Under the pieces are notes generated by a model, which had not been told where the DNA came from, did not search any database, and saw nothing but the letters and a program-made list of their open reading frames with translations. This document shows positions 54,150 to 64,000 of a stretch of 64,000 nucleotides of DNA, piece by piece; the first letter of the stretch is position 1, and the number at the start of each line of letters is the position of its first letter. A program made the translations under genes and the position numbers. This DNA comes from Sisyra terminalis (taxonomy: Eukaryota; Arthropoda; Insecta; Neuroptera; Sisyridae), in NCBI GenBank assembly GCA_958496175.1, contig OY292275.1, forward strand, positions 30,047,001-30,111,000. The letters are read 5' to 3'.

Positions 54150-56009
54150 CATTCCACGATAACGAGCTTGGAATCCCGCATAAATTTGCAGGAAAAGCGC
54201 CTGCAATGCATCCGAAAGATTACACAACAGTTAGACGATCAACCCGACAATCTATCCCGAAGTCGTCTTTATGCTTTCAGTGATCAAGTCGAAGCTCTCT
54301 GGACAAAACTTGACGCGGACAATGATCGCATCCACGAGCATAAGATGGATGTTATCGCCCAATTCCCCTACGTTAAAGAGAACGTCTTCGTAACAATCCA
54401 ACAGGAATATCTCGAGGCCAAAAGTCGAATTAAGGACGCTCTCATTTCATTGAACCAAACCCAGCCGCTCGAATTATCCAACAGGCCGGATGCGTCACTT
54501 GTCAACCCCATTCACAATCGAAGTGTCCACTATCCACGAATCGAAATTCCCCAATTCAACGGGAACATAAAAACTTGGCAGTCATACGCTGCATTATTTA
54601 ACTCTGTCGTTGGTAACTCAAACGACTTTGACAATACTGTCAAATTCCACTATCTACGACAAAGTCTTCAAGGCGAGGCTTTACGGCTGATCGAAAATAT
54701 TCCGATTACCAACAACAATTTCCCCATAGCCTGGAACAAACTCGTACAACGGTATGAAGACAAAAAGGCCATGTTATGGGAGCTATTCAAGCAACTCGTT
54801 CCATCGCAGCCTCTATCCGCCAGTAATTCTAAAAAAATATATGAGCTAGCCTCCAATACGTCGGCAACACTCGAATCAATTCACGCTGCTGGCTTTTCCC
54901 AGGATCAGTGGGGACCAGCGCTAGTCACATATCTACTACACCAATCCTTGGATCCTGCCACAAGGGAAGCATGGGCCTTACATCAAGGATTATCCACTGC
55001 CGTACCCACCTTATCTAATTTCCTGACTTTCATGGAGGGCCGAGCAAAGGCGCTTTCGTCACTCCACTCCCACAACCCAAATCAATCAGACCGTTCGACA
55101 CGAGGAGGACTTCATACCTCCCGTTCTCATCCTCAATCCACCAGCTCCTGCCCTACCGGACAGTCCACCCCTTCGTCAGCGAATATCCACCACTGCCTCG
55201 CAGATACTACGTTACAGGACGATCTCAAACGATTTTGGTTGCAAGAAGAAGTCTCCGATCGACTACCAGCCACCTGTTCTCCCGAAAACAAAGCGTGCGA
55301 AGAGCACTTCAAAAGCTCCTATCAGCGATCATCCTCTGGGCGTTATACTGTCCGTCTACCTTTCCGAGACTCTTCCACTAAACTCGGAAGCTCTCGTCAA
55401 CGAGCCGCTATCATTTTAAAACATCAACTTCGTCGATTACAGTCCAATCCGAAACTTAGCGAGTTATACTGTTCCTTCTTGGTCGAGTACGAACAACTAG
55501 GGCACATGGAAGCTATCTCGCCGCAAGAACCGGAACCTAAACTTGCATATTACTTACCCCATCACGGGATACTACGGGACACCAGTGAGTCCACCAAACT
55601 TCGTGTAGTATTCAACGGATCGTCAGCAACGTCCAACGGAATCTCGCTTAACGAATTATTACATGTCGGCGAAAAGTTGCAAAGAGACCTACCCTCGGTC
55701 CTGTTATGGTTTCGTGGATTCCGATACGCTATTGCAGCCGATATTGAAAAAATGTACCGACAGATCGAAGTAAACCCGAAGGATCGCGATTTCCAACGGA
55801 TACTCTGGATGAAAGATAACCAAATCACAGCTTATCGATTTAACACGGTCACTTATGGTGAGTCATGTGCACCTTTTCAAGCATTACGCGTGCTTAATCA
55901 GCTAGTCGCTGATGAAGGTCATCGATTCCCGCTCGCCATACCCATGATGACTCAAGGTCGATATGTAGATGATGAATTTGGCGATGCTGATACAATCGAA
56001 GAATGTTAA
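54150..56009 (+). pseudogene. BEL-2 Gag fused in frame to reverse transcriptase
   Basis: The frame opens after a TAA at 54147 and has no ATG near its start (the first residues begin at a TTG, 54168), so the original start is lost or lies in deleted sequence. Residues 1-330 are Gag ('LYAFSDQVEALWTKLDADND', 'IEIPQFNGNIKTWQSYAALF', 'YLRQSLQGEALRLIENI'). Near 55190 the frame passes straight into the RT N-terminal region ('TTLQDDLKRFWLQEEVSD'), skipping the zinc knuckle and protease. Then come 'LRVVFNGSSATSNGISLNEL', 'AIAADIEKMYRQIEVNPKDR' (motif A), 'TVTYGESCAPFQALRVLNQL' and 'GRYVDDEFGDAD' (YVDD). Ends with TAA at 56007-56009. Confidence 0.9.
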
Positions 56010-56979
56010 ACAATAGTTCAACAAGCCATCGAATTAGGAAAATCCGGCGGGTTCGTGCTCAAGAAATGGGTGAGCAACCCATTAAGTTCCCAAGGTCTTA
56101 AAGCATTTACCTATCGAACTATTAACCAACGCAACCGCGGTTATATTCAAACAAACCCCTGTCGTCCGAACCCTCGGAATAGGATGGGCACCGCAGACCG
56201 ACACCTTCCACTTTATTGTAAATTCAAAACCGTTGGACATTATTTCCAAACGAAGCGTTTTATCACGCATCGCTCAACTCTTCGACCCTCTCGGATTCAT
56301 CTCTCCCGTCATAATTCCCTTTAAGACTATTATCCAAGAACTATGGCTGCAAAAACTGGATTGGGACGTTCCACTAAATCATTCGCTGGCTCACAAATGG
56401 AGGCAAATGGAAGAACAGCTTATCGACTTGCCTCTAATTCAGATACCACGCTTTTTGGGAACCCATACCAATGCTTCCCTAGAGCTACATGGATTCTCGG
56501 ACGCATCAAGTACCGCAATGATTGCAATAGTGTACGTAAAAACGGAACATCATTCAACTCCGGTTATCCACTTCCTCTTCTCAAAGACGAAAGTCGCTCC
56601 CCTCCAGCCAAGGACTATCCCACGATTAGAGCTCACAGCTGCAACTTTACTTACCAAGCTCATTCGAAGCCTTCAGCATGAGCCGCCTTTTCGTCAGGCA
56701 CCCGTCACGCTCTGGAACGATTCTTCCGCTACCTTAGCCTGGGTTACAAGTCATCCGTCTAAATGGAAGGACTACGTCCGGAATCGGGTGAGCTTTATAC
56801 AAGAGAACCTTCCTCACGCAAAATGGCGATTTGTTCCAGGCGAACAAAATCCTGCCGACTGTGCATCTCGAGGCATGACACCAAAACAACTGATGCAACA
56901 AAAACTATGGTGGAATGCTCCCGAGTGGTTGAAGAAACCACCACCAAAACCGCCACCAGCGAACTCACTCGTTCCATAA
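56010..56979 (+). pseudogene. BEL-2 RT connection and RNase H remnant
   Basis: After a frame-break region (56010-56232, recognisable codons in two other frames), the frame 56233-56979 encodes 'LSRIAQLFDPLGFISPVII' and 'LQKLDWDVPLNHSL', then 'LELHGFSDASSTAMIAIVYV'. RNase H-like motifs follow: 'PRLELTAATLLTKLI', 'TLWNDSSATLAWVTSH' and 'GEQNPADCASRGM'. It ends in a Pro-rich tail at 56979. The integrase that should follow is absent. Confidence 0.85.
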
Positions 56980-57080
56980 TAAATCTTTGTCCACTTCCGG
57001 TCAAAGTGCGTCATCAGCAACCCCTTCTGCCTCAATTGAATAAAACTTTTTTTTTTTTGCTCCAAAGGATTGGAACAACG

Positions 57081-57090
57081 CCGGGGAGAA
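57081..57090 (+). promoter_or_regulatory. BEL-2 polypurine tract
   Basis: CCGGGGAGAA lies directly before the TGTTAAAAG that starts the 3' LTR, the expected place for the plus-strand primer. Confidence 0.65.
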
Positions 57091-57662
57091 TGTTAAAAGT
57101 GCACCACACATTTAACAGCCCTGCATACAAAGTTGCAAATTTCTAGGCGCAAACTACGTCAGCCTTCGAATCCAGACCAGTTTCTTTGCTTTCGACCCAA
57201 TTTCGACAACAACAGAAAAACATCTATCCCGATTTATACGAAAACAAAAACACCACAGGATTGGTCGAAATGACATCATCCAATAAATCGATCATCCCAT
57301 TGGACCAAATTTGGTGCAAATTTTGTATAAATAGGGATGGATTTTGCTTCACAAATCATCGAAACCAACTCGATCAATCGACGACTACGCTCTACTTCAA
57401 CTACGATCGACTGGGTAAGGAACTTTTTTGTATTCATTGTTGCTGGCTATTTTTCTTTATTATCTTTTCTATCTATGACATTTGAATTTATTTTATTTTA
57501 TTGTATTGTATTATTGTTTAATTTATTAAATCGACTTCTCCACGAATTGGAGAAGTATACTTATGATTTATATTTTTTCTTTGGATCAATCCTTTACGGC
57601 TTAATCCTGAGCATCCGAATTTTGCTACACGCCATCTCTAGCAAACGTTTAACTTTTAAACA
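57091..57662 (+). repeat. BEL-2 3' LTR (572 bp, complete)
   Basis: Starts TGTTA, ends AAACA. A TATA-like 'gtataaatag' at about 57325-57334 lies upstream of the segment shared with the 5' LTR and could be the promoter, with a polyadenylation-type tail region beyond. Confidence 0.9.
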
Positions 57663-57837
57663 GACTCAAAGATTATCTGAAGTTCTTTTACAATGTAAAA
57701 TCTTTAGGTCTTCTAAATTATTAAATGAAAAGAAATCAGGTGAAAAGACCACCGATTTTTTTCCTTTGTTCTGGGGGCCTCTCATAAGAGTTTCTCTGCG
57801 CTGCGTCCTAAAAGGACTATTGCGCCCCAGTTTAATT
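57663..57837. other. Short spacer
   Basis: 175 bp between the BEL-2 LTR and the minus-strand LINE; no feature seen. Confidence 0.4.
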
Positions 57838-59845
57838 TTAGTTCCAGTTGGTCAGGTCTGCTTCTGATATGGATCTCAGCAGACAGTCAACTGGATCTCT
57901 GTGTATGTTTCCCAGCTCATGTCCGGGTGGACCAAGTGAGTTGAGACGACTTTGAGTCATGACTGGGCAGTCAAATAGTACGTGGGATTCAATTTCATCT
58001 TCCACGCCATATTTCCTGCAACCTGCTGACTCTGTGTCCTTCCCTATAGTTTGGAGATGTTTCCTCAAATTGCAATATCCTGTTAATAGGCCTACTAGCG
58101 TTTTGATGTCCTCCCTTCTTAGATTTAGAAGCCTTTTGTTATATTCTTTAAAAGGTTTCTTTATCATGACCTTTCAGAACTTGCCTCCTGCATAGTTATT
58201 TCAGGATTTTATTTGTTCATTCTGCGTCCATTCGGCTACTCAGTGTTATGTACTTTGATAGGCCTATAGCCGGCTCTGGACCCATGAATGACATTCTTGA
58301 ATCCGCCTTTGCGTGTTCGTCTGCCTCCTCGCTGTCTTTGATACCAGAGTGCCCCGGCACCCAAGCAAGTGTAACCTTGGTGGATGTCGCCAACTGGGTG
58401 AGAAGTGACTTACATTCCCAGACCAGCTTAGAGCTAGTCTAGTAATTTTCGATCGCTTTAATTGCGGCTTGGCTGTCTGAGAAGGTTCTTATATTTTTAT
58501 TGTGATAATTTCTTCTCATATTTTCTTGAAGGCAGATGATTATGGCATAGACTTGGAATACTGTAGGCATTTTAATATTCGTTTCTTGGGAATTACCCCC
58601 TATATTCCAACGCCTACGCCATCATTTGTCTTTGTTCCATCAATGAACTATACTATGTTACTTGGGATTATTTTGTTTTTCTTCTACCAATCGTCTCTTT
58701 GACTTATCTCGTAAGACATTTCAAAACTAAATTTGGTTTTCAGTTGGTTCGGATGGTCAATTACATTGTTAATTCTGACGTATCCCAAATCTTGTTTTTT
58801 GGGTTTCCAGCTATTGTTGAGCTGCAGTCTGTATGATCCCTTCCTTGCCACCCCTTTGATAAAGATTCTCAGGGGGGGCAAGTTCAGAATGACTTGCAGG
58901 GCTGCTGTTGGAGTGGTGCTCATGGCTCCAGTAATGCCAAGACAGGCCTGCCTTTATATGGTTTCCAGTCTTCTATGTGCTGTTGTTTGTTCCACACCAA
59001 ACGGTAGCACTGTAGATTAGTGTTGGTATAATTATCATGGTATAGAGCTACCATACCATTGTTTTAGGCCCCATGTTTTGCCAAAGACACATCTGCACAT
59101 ATTCATGCAAATAGTGGCCTTGTTGATAATTTTTCCCATGTGCATGTTCCAGGTAAGCGTCTGGTCTAAAGTGATACCCAGATATTTTGCTTCCTTTTGT
59201 CACAAGTATTTTACCGAAGAGTATTGGTCTTATTTCATCTTCTATAATTCTTTTCCTCGTGAAGGGCATCAGAGAAGTCTTTTTTGGGTTGACGGAAAGA
59301 TTTTCCGCCTTACACCAGTTTTTTATGATTTTTAGTAAGTTTTGCATTACTTCAACCGTAGTGCTTAAATAATTGCCCTGTATGATAACGACAATGTCAT
59401 CAGCATACTCCTGGGTAAAGTATCTTTGTTCGTTCAGTTGATGAAGCAGTGGGTCCACTACTAGGTTCCACAGAGTATGTGAAAGCGCACTCCCCTGCGG
59501 GCAGCCTTTTGTGGCCTTTATTTCCACTACCTCATCGCACAAGTTTGCTTGTATCACCCTGCTTGTGAGCATGTTGTTAATCCAACTGCAAATGATTGGA
59601 TCAACCCTTCTTTCATTAGCAGCCTTAATGATAGACGAAAAGGATGCGTTGTCAAACGCCCTTAGGGTCATTTCCTTGTTGTTTAAACTATCCTCTATCC
59701 GTTCTACAATTTGATGGAGAGCAGCTTCCGTTGATTTTCCGGGTTGATAAGCAAACTGATTCATGTGAAAGGACCCGGTCGTTTCTATCATCCTCCTGAT
59801 TTTCTTTTCCAGTTTTTTTTCCATCGAAGAGGTGGAAACCCACAA
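57838..59845 (-). pseudogene. R1/jockey-like LINE 3' half: reverse transcriptase, RNase H remnants
   Basis: Minus strand. 59845-59048 encodes RT: 'QFAYQPGKSTEAALHQIVER', 'TLRAFDNASFSSIIKA' (the segment holding the motif A Asp is deleted between two AF codon pairs), 'GCPQGSALSHTLWNLVVDPL' and 'YFTQEYADDIVVII' (YADD). 58923-58684 and 58480-58200 hold decayed RNase H parts ('WVPGHSGIKDSEEAD' in a shifted frame). 58167-57838 gives the C-terminal segment with 'CRKYGVEDEIESHVLFDC', the terminal zinc-like motif. Multiple stops and frameshifts. The 5' part is missing, as in ordinary truncated copies. Same family type as 13691-15112. Confidence 0.8.
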
Positions 59846-60255
59846 CTACTGCAGAAATTAAAAAAATTGTAGGACTGATGATTTGGATGGGTCTGCTATT
59901 GAGTCAACGGACTTGATCAACTTGGTCATCGAACACGCTCTACAACTTCCCATTTCAGCGCAGCAAGATGTCCCGTAATCGTTTTGAGTTGCTGTTAGCA
60001 AACTTGCATTTTGCAAATAACAAAACTATAGAAGAGGATAGCAGACTCGGAAAAGTTTTGCCACTCCTAAACTTATTGACAGATAGTTATCAAAAAGTCT
60101 TTTCACCAGGTGAAGACAATGTAATAGACGAAACAATGGTTCCTTGGAGGGGACAACTCATATTCAGGCAGAATATCCCAACGAAATGGCATGTATATGG
60201 TATAAAATTGTTTACCTACGGTAGGTATACCTACCGTGAACCAAATAATTCGTAA
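59846..60255 (+). pseudogene. piggyBac transposase fragment
   Basis: Starts directly at the end of the LINE. 59855-59960 encodes, with frame breaks, 'TTAEIKKIVGLMIWMGLL'. From 59968 one frame reads 'MSRNRFELLLANLHFANN', 'DSRLGKVLPLLNLLTDSY', 'DNVIDETMVPWRGQLIFRQN' and 'TKWHVYGIKLFTYG', the middle of the DDE_Tnp_1_7 (piggyBac) domain. The Asp of 'IDETMVPWRGQ' is one of the catalytic Asp residues. About 95 of the roughly 580 residues of a full transposase remain; no TTAA ends were found. Confidence 0.8.
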
Positions 60256-60352
60256 CCGTACCACTACAAACAGCAAATTTGAAAAGAAAATATAATCTAG
60301 AAGTCGCAGACGATGTTGCGGTGCTCAGCTAGTGTATCTATAAACTTATTAT

Positions 60353-61927
60353 CAGTGGCGTGCATTCCATATAGACAAAAAGACACTGCCTACCCTACAT
60401 AATTCAGATAAATATTTATAATTTTGTTCTGATATCTAGTTTTATTTTATTTACCAAATACCAATAAAGAAAAAATCTTAACGGATATCATCTATACAGT
60501 ATACAGATCATGCCAGCTCATTCGTTCGTTCAATTTCAAGTAAGCGACTGATAGTATTTGCATTGCAATGCACTAGCGCTCCTGGCAACGCGGTGGGAAA
60601 GACACAAACTATTCGGGTCTAAATATTTATATGTGTGCACTCATAGCACACATACGTATCAGTGTGTGCGTACGTATAAAAACAATAATACAAATATACA
60701 ATTCTACACATACAACCTTAAAAAAAGACACTGTCTTCTTGCACACGACATATTACGATAATTACCGAAGTAGCATCGTTTCTTATTCATTATCGCTGAA
60801 ATTACAAGTTTGAATTTGATTCATCTCAATAATCGATTTAACGATCAGTAAACTACGTACATTTTTATTATTTAATTCTAATAAAATTTTAATAATATAT
60901 TATCTATTATCTGTATTATTTAATCCTGACGATTATATTGTATTTCTTTAATAAAGTTTACAAATTGAGTCTATCTATGGATGTTTGTGGTTGAAAATAT
61001 CAACATCATTATTTAGCCTATACCGATTAGCCAACAAAATTTTAAAGTGTGAATTTTCCGAAATTTTTTTTGCCAATCGATGGGAAATCGTTCGTAGAGG
61101 TTTTTGAAAGAAACCGTTTCGTTTGTGACAAAATAATTTAGCGGTAATTAAATACATAAGATAAATTAATTAATTAGTCATTGATATAGCAAAATGTTAA
61201 AAAAATAAGGTTTAAAGCAACATACAATAACAAAAATGAGGGAAAATTTAGGAAACGGTTGGTTAAAACTAAAACTAAAAAAAAGTCAAAGAAAAATATT
61301 TTTCGAATTTCAAAAAACACTTACTTAATGTTCTACTTCGTATATAATATATTTTTTCAAAATTTTTTTGTGTGATAAGTTGATTTTCATTAGTGATGAA
61401 AAATTTTTGGAGAAAAACCTCTTTAATTATGTTTCGATTTTTGTTATTGTGAAAAATTTTGGGAAAATATAATTTGAGGAAAAAAATTAATTTCTATTTT
61501 TTTTCGAAGGGGGGAAGTTTTGTTTAGTTTTCCTTAACTCTTTTTTTAGTTTTACATTTAACCAACTGTTTCCTAAATTTTCCCGCATTCTTGTTATTGT
61601 ATGTTGTTTTGAACTATATTTTCTTAACATTTTACTATATCAATGACTAATTAACTAATTATTTTTTCTTAATTAATTTATTAGCGCAAAACTATTTTGT
61701 CACAATCGAAACGGTTTCTTTCACATACCTCTACGAACGATTTCCCATCGTTTGGCAAAAAAAAAATCAGAAAATTCACACTTTAAAATTTTGTTGGCTA
61801 ATCGGTATAGGGTTCATTATTTACTCATCATAACGACGAACTAAAACCAACATGCATTTTTGATTATATTGAAGTAGCTTTTAAAAATTTCTGCCTACCC
61901 TACCTAAAATCTCTGTGCACGCCACTG
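60353..61927. mobile_element. Non-autonomous hAT element, 1575 bp
   Basis: Left end 'CAGTGGCGTGCATTCC' and right end 'GTGCACGCCACTG' are inverted repeats. A second inner block 'CTGCCTACCCTACATAA' (60388) matches 'CTGCCTACCCTACCTAA' (61889), and this pair is in the same orientation on the + strand. Perfect 8-bp duplication CTTATTAT at 60345-60352 and 61928-61935. No transposase; mobilised by a related hAT. It contains a large internal palindrome. Confidence 0.9.
61014..61812. repeat. Large inverted repeat inside the non-autonomous hAT
   Basis: Left arm about 61014-61310 and right arm about 61515-61812 are inverted copies with few mismatches (for example 'TATACCGATTAGCCAACAAA' at 61019 against its reverse complement near 61793-61812). 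The spacer of about 200 bp is A/T-rich. Transcripts across it would form a long double-stranded hairpin. Confidence 0.85.
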
Positions 61928-62354
61928 CTTATTATTAACTATCTGAACTTCAACTATATAATTAAACCATATTGGATAGTCTAAAGTTCACCATAAACGA
62001 TTTGGCGTATGCCGTTTGTTCTGGAAGAGCATTTTAAATTTCTTTTATTATTATGGCTTACCGTAACAATGTCGGTATTTTCTTTTAGTTCGCCGAATTT
62101 CAAAGAGTACTCGCTCACTAATGTAGTTATTTCAGATTTTCAGGTTTACAATATATGAAAGCCAAAAAACTTAAACCTCACTTATAAACTTAACTTAACC
62201 TTTTTCAGATATATTTATCAGTTTAACTTTTTAAGCAGACCCCAAGTTTTTATTTCTAATAATATACCAAGTTTGTTTTATATTAAGCAGTTATAACGTT
62301 TCTCCTTTAACGGACTTTGATTATGAAATTTCGATTGTTTATTAGACGTTATGC

Positions 62355-62460
62355 CGAACAAACTTAGCCACCCGTTTTTCACTATTTTAGGGGTGGAATT
62401 ATCGAAAACCCTTTCTTATTATATAACGGCATCTTATAAGGAAAACACTTTCCAAATTTC
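62355..62460 (+). repeat. Degenerate direct repeat, copy 1
   Basis: 'aaacttagccaccc', 'ttcactattttaggggtgga', 'ttcttattatataacggcat' and 'cttataaggaaaacactttc' recur in the same order at 63048-63160 with substitutions. Upstream 'aaatttcgattgtt' (62328) also recurs (63011). Confidence 0.65.
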
Positions 62461-63047
62461 ATCAACACAAATATGCATTTATATTTGCAAATACAATGTA
62501 AAACGAAAAAAATATGACCTCCTATATTTTAATTATGATTAAAAAGCAATTCGGTTTCGCACATTTGGATGTTATACAGACAAAATTGTTGGAAATAGGT
62601 GGAAAGCGTGGAAATAAAATCGAATATTTTATTTTTATTCAATAACAATAATTGGTTTTAAAATTGTTTTAAAAACCGTAGAAAAGTTAGTATGGAAGAT
62701 TTTATATATTTATTGATGATAATGAATTATATGACAAAAATTGTTTCCTAAATGCTTTTCAGGATAATATATAATTGCTTCAGGTCACAATCATTGGTTC
62801 AAAAAATTAGATTTTAAAAAGGTTGATTGTTGAAAAACATACAAAAATTAAAACCTCCTCTTTGTTATTTGGTATAAGTACCTACTACACAAACTTTCAT
62901 ACGATTTAAGTGAAACGACGTTATTTAAAATGCTGTTATCAAAATTATATATATAAAAAAAACATTTATTATTAATTCATTATTTATTTATTAATAACAC
63001 CTATTAAATTCAAAATTTCGATTGTTGATTAACTTAACATTTTCTCA

Positions 63048-63160
63048 TGTAAACTTAGCCACCCCCATTCACACTGTTAAGGTAGGAATTTTCAAAAAAA
63101 AAATCTTATCCCATGCCTACCTCTTATAAGGAATACACTGAATATTAAAATTTCATCTGA
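63048..63160 (+). repeat. Degenerate direct repeat, copy 2
   Basis: Second copy of 62355-62460, about 693 bp downstream ('aacttagccacccccattca', 'cttataaggaatacactga'). Probably two halves of an old dispersed repeat. Confidence 0.65.
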
Positions 63161-63349
63161 CAGAAGAGATATATAACTACACGATTTTAAATATGCACGG
63201 TTTTAAAAACGTATTTACTTTATGCTTTATTAATATAATTATTATTTTTACTACTACTGTTACTTTTTTCGTTAATATTTCCTTATTGAGCAACCCTAAG
63301 GATTTATTTTTAACAATTTTGTAAATAAATAAATATAAAAAAAAGTTTA

Positions 63350-63428
63350 CTGTAAGATTCGAACCCACGTCTCTTTTATTGTAAGCATTAGAATATCAGA
63401 TACGTAAGCGAATGTGCTATGAACGTAT
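63350..63428 (-). repeat. tRNA-like (SINE-like) remnant
   Basis: Minus strand contains 'TAGCACATTCGCTTA', similar to a pol III A box and D-arm, and 41 bp further 'GGGTTCGAATCTTAC', a near-perfect B box (consensus GGTTCGANTCC) with T-arm. The cloverleaf does not fold fully by eye (anticodon stem poor), so it is more likely the head of a tRNA-derived SINE or a dead tRNA gene than a functional tRNA. Confidence 0.4.
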
Positions 63429-63799
63429 AATTCTATTAAGTATAAAAACATTTATATTTCAAAAAGGCACGTTTTTGTATTTTAACATTTTTCATTTTTC
63501 AAATAAGTTACATTTTTAAACTTGTGATATCTTTCGAATAGAATGTTCAAATTGAATAACTCAAAAAGTTATATAATGGCATTGAAGCAAACTTAAATAT
63601 GAAGTCATTTATTTTGATAAGGATTAATCCCAAAATATATATAAAAGAGCTTTTATAGCGGTGGCATTTATATATATTTTTTAAAATGAAAAAACATTTA
63701 TTGTGACATAACTATAATAGTAAGACATATGCTGTAGGTCTTTTTTTTGTAGATAATGGTATGTTCTGCAAAATCGTACTACATTTTTTTGTTCTATAA

Positions 63800-64000
63800 C
63801 CAATAGTTTTTGCAGCGTACGCGACAAAAGAATGTTTTTTGGTAATTTTTTTCAGACCTTGGGTTACATTATTGGAGTTTTAGCATGGATCCTTAACTTT
63901 TTTGAAAATTTAATATAGCCTAAGTTCACCGGAAATAGTACGCTTCCCAACAGTGAAAGAATTTTTCAAATCGGTCAAGTAGTTTTGGAGACTATTCAAA
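63800..64000 (+). repeat. LINE (RTE-like) 3' UTR and tail, cut by window end
   Basis: 'aatatagcctaagttcac' (63904) and 'cagtgaaagaatttttcaaa' (63952) followed by 'tcggtcaagtagttttggag' are typical of the 3' part of RTE-type LINEs. The last 30 bases match 12794-12830. No ORF is present before it. Confidence 0.4.

Larger units (their letters stand above)
53317..57662 (+). mobile_element. BEL-2 (BEL/Pao) LTR retrotransposon, internally deleted
   Basis: 5' LTR 53317-53628 (truncated by LINE B), primer site 53632-53651, leader to about 54150, fused Gag-RT (54150-56009), RT/RNase H to 56979, polypurine tract just before 57091, and 3' LTR 57091-57662. The protease, zinc-knuckle and integrase regions are absent, so it could not replicate alone. 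The LTR overlap region is close to identical between the two copies. Confidence 0.92.
61936..64000. other. A+T-rich region without genes
   Basis: No coding signal. Apart from the direct repeats, tRNA-like remnant and LINE tail listed separately, I see only homopolymer-rich sequence. Confidence 0.6.

Noticed and set aside
60558..60813. Two overlapping ORFs with Cys/Thr-rich sequence
   Set aside because: They are inside the non-autonomous hAT, low complexity, and lack any recognised motif.

Overview
The window is a stretch of animal, most likely insect, nuclear DNA that is strongly A+T-rich and made almost entirely of transposable elements inserted into one another. I found no convincing single-copy host gene, no rRNA gene, no CRISPR array and no bacterial gene. 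The insect assignment rests on the mix of families: BEL/Pao elements primed by tRNA-Tyr, jockey- and R1-like LINEs, Penelope, several hATs, pogo/Tigger, piggyBac, a Crypton relic, an ISL2EU-like two-gene element, and relics resembling chuvirus genes. The species cannot be told from the sequence alone.

Layout. 0.2-1.6 kb: decayed Ty3/gypsy integrase (+). 1.8-3.1 kb: LINE endonuclease relic (-). 3.4-3.6 kb: dispersed repeat with an inverted copy at 30.6-30.9 kb. 3.8-6.9 kb: Crypton tyrosine-recombinase relic split by a Tigger/pogo transposon (4307-6777, TA duplication). 7.35-10.27 kb: Penelope-like element (-) with an intact 825-aa RT/GIY-YIG ORF, 127-bp flanking repeats and a hammerhead-like core. 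10.5-12.8 kb: CACTA-like ORF and spliced-looking fragments. 12.9-13.5 kb: gypsy Gag relic. 13.7-15.1 kb: 5' part of an R1-like LINE. 15.2-15.6 kb: gypsy RT fragment. 15595-23886: a hAT-like transposon (8-bp duplication CTCCAGAA) carrying two further hATs, 16233-18711 (intact ORF, duplication AATATAAC) and 20693-23286 (duplication CTCTACGG). It is inserted at the edge of a chuvirus-glycoprotein-like relic that runs to about 26 kb. 26.4-29.6 kb: two-gene THAP/DDE plus YqaJ element.

30.9-39.5 kb: jockey-like LINE A (+), interrupted by a nearly intact LINE C (33186-38683, -). 39.5-53.3 kb: the related LINE B (+). LINE B is interrupted by an intact hAT (41062-43660, duplication GCTTAGAA), by a BEL element BEL-1 (43919-50312, -, duplication GATAA) and by a palindrome carrying two head-to-head hammerhead ribozyme motifs (52901-53158). 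BEL-1 holds two chuvirus-nucleoprotein-like fragments in opposite orientations. LINE B sits in the 5' LTR of a second, internally deleted BEL element (53317-57662). 57.8-60.25 kb: R1-like LINE (-) and piggyBac fragments. 60353-61927: non-autonomous hAT with a large internal palindrome (duplication CTTATTAT). 62-64 kb: A+T-rich repeats with no gene.

The target-site duplications order the insertions. BEL-2 is older than LINE B, which is older than hAT-C, BEL-1 and the ribozyme palindrome. LINE A is older than LINE C. The 3.2-kb hAT-like element is older than the two hATs inside it. The elements most likely to be recently active are Penelope, hAT-A, hAT-C, LINE C and BEL-1, because their ORFs or paired termini are nearly undamaged.
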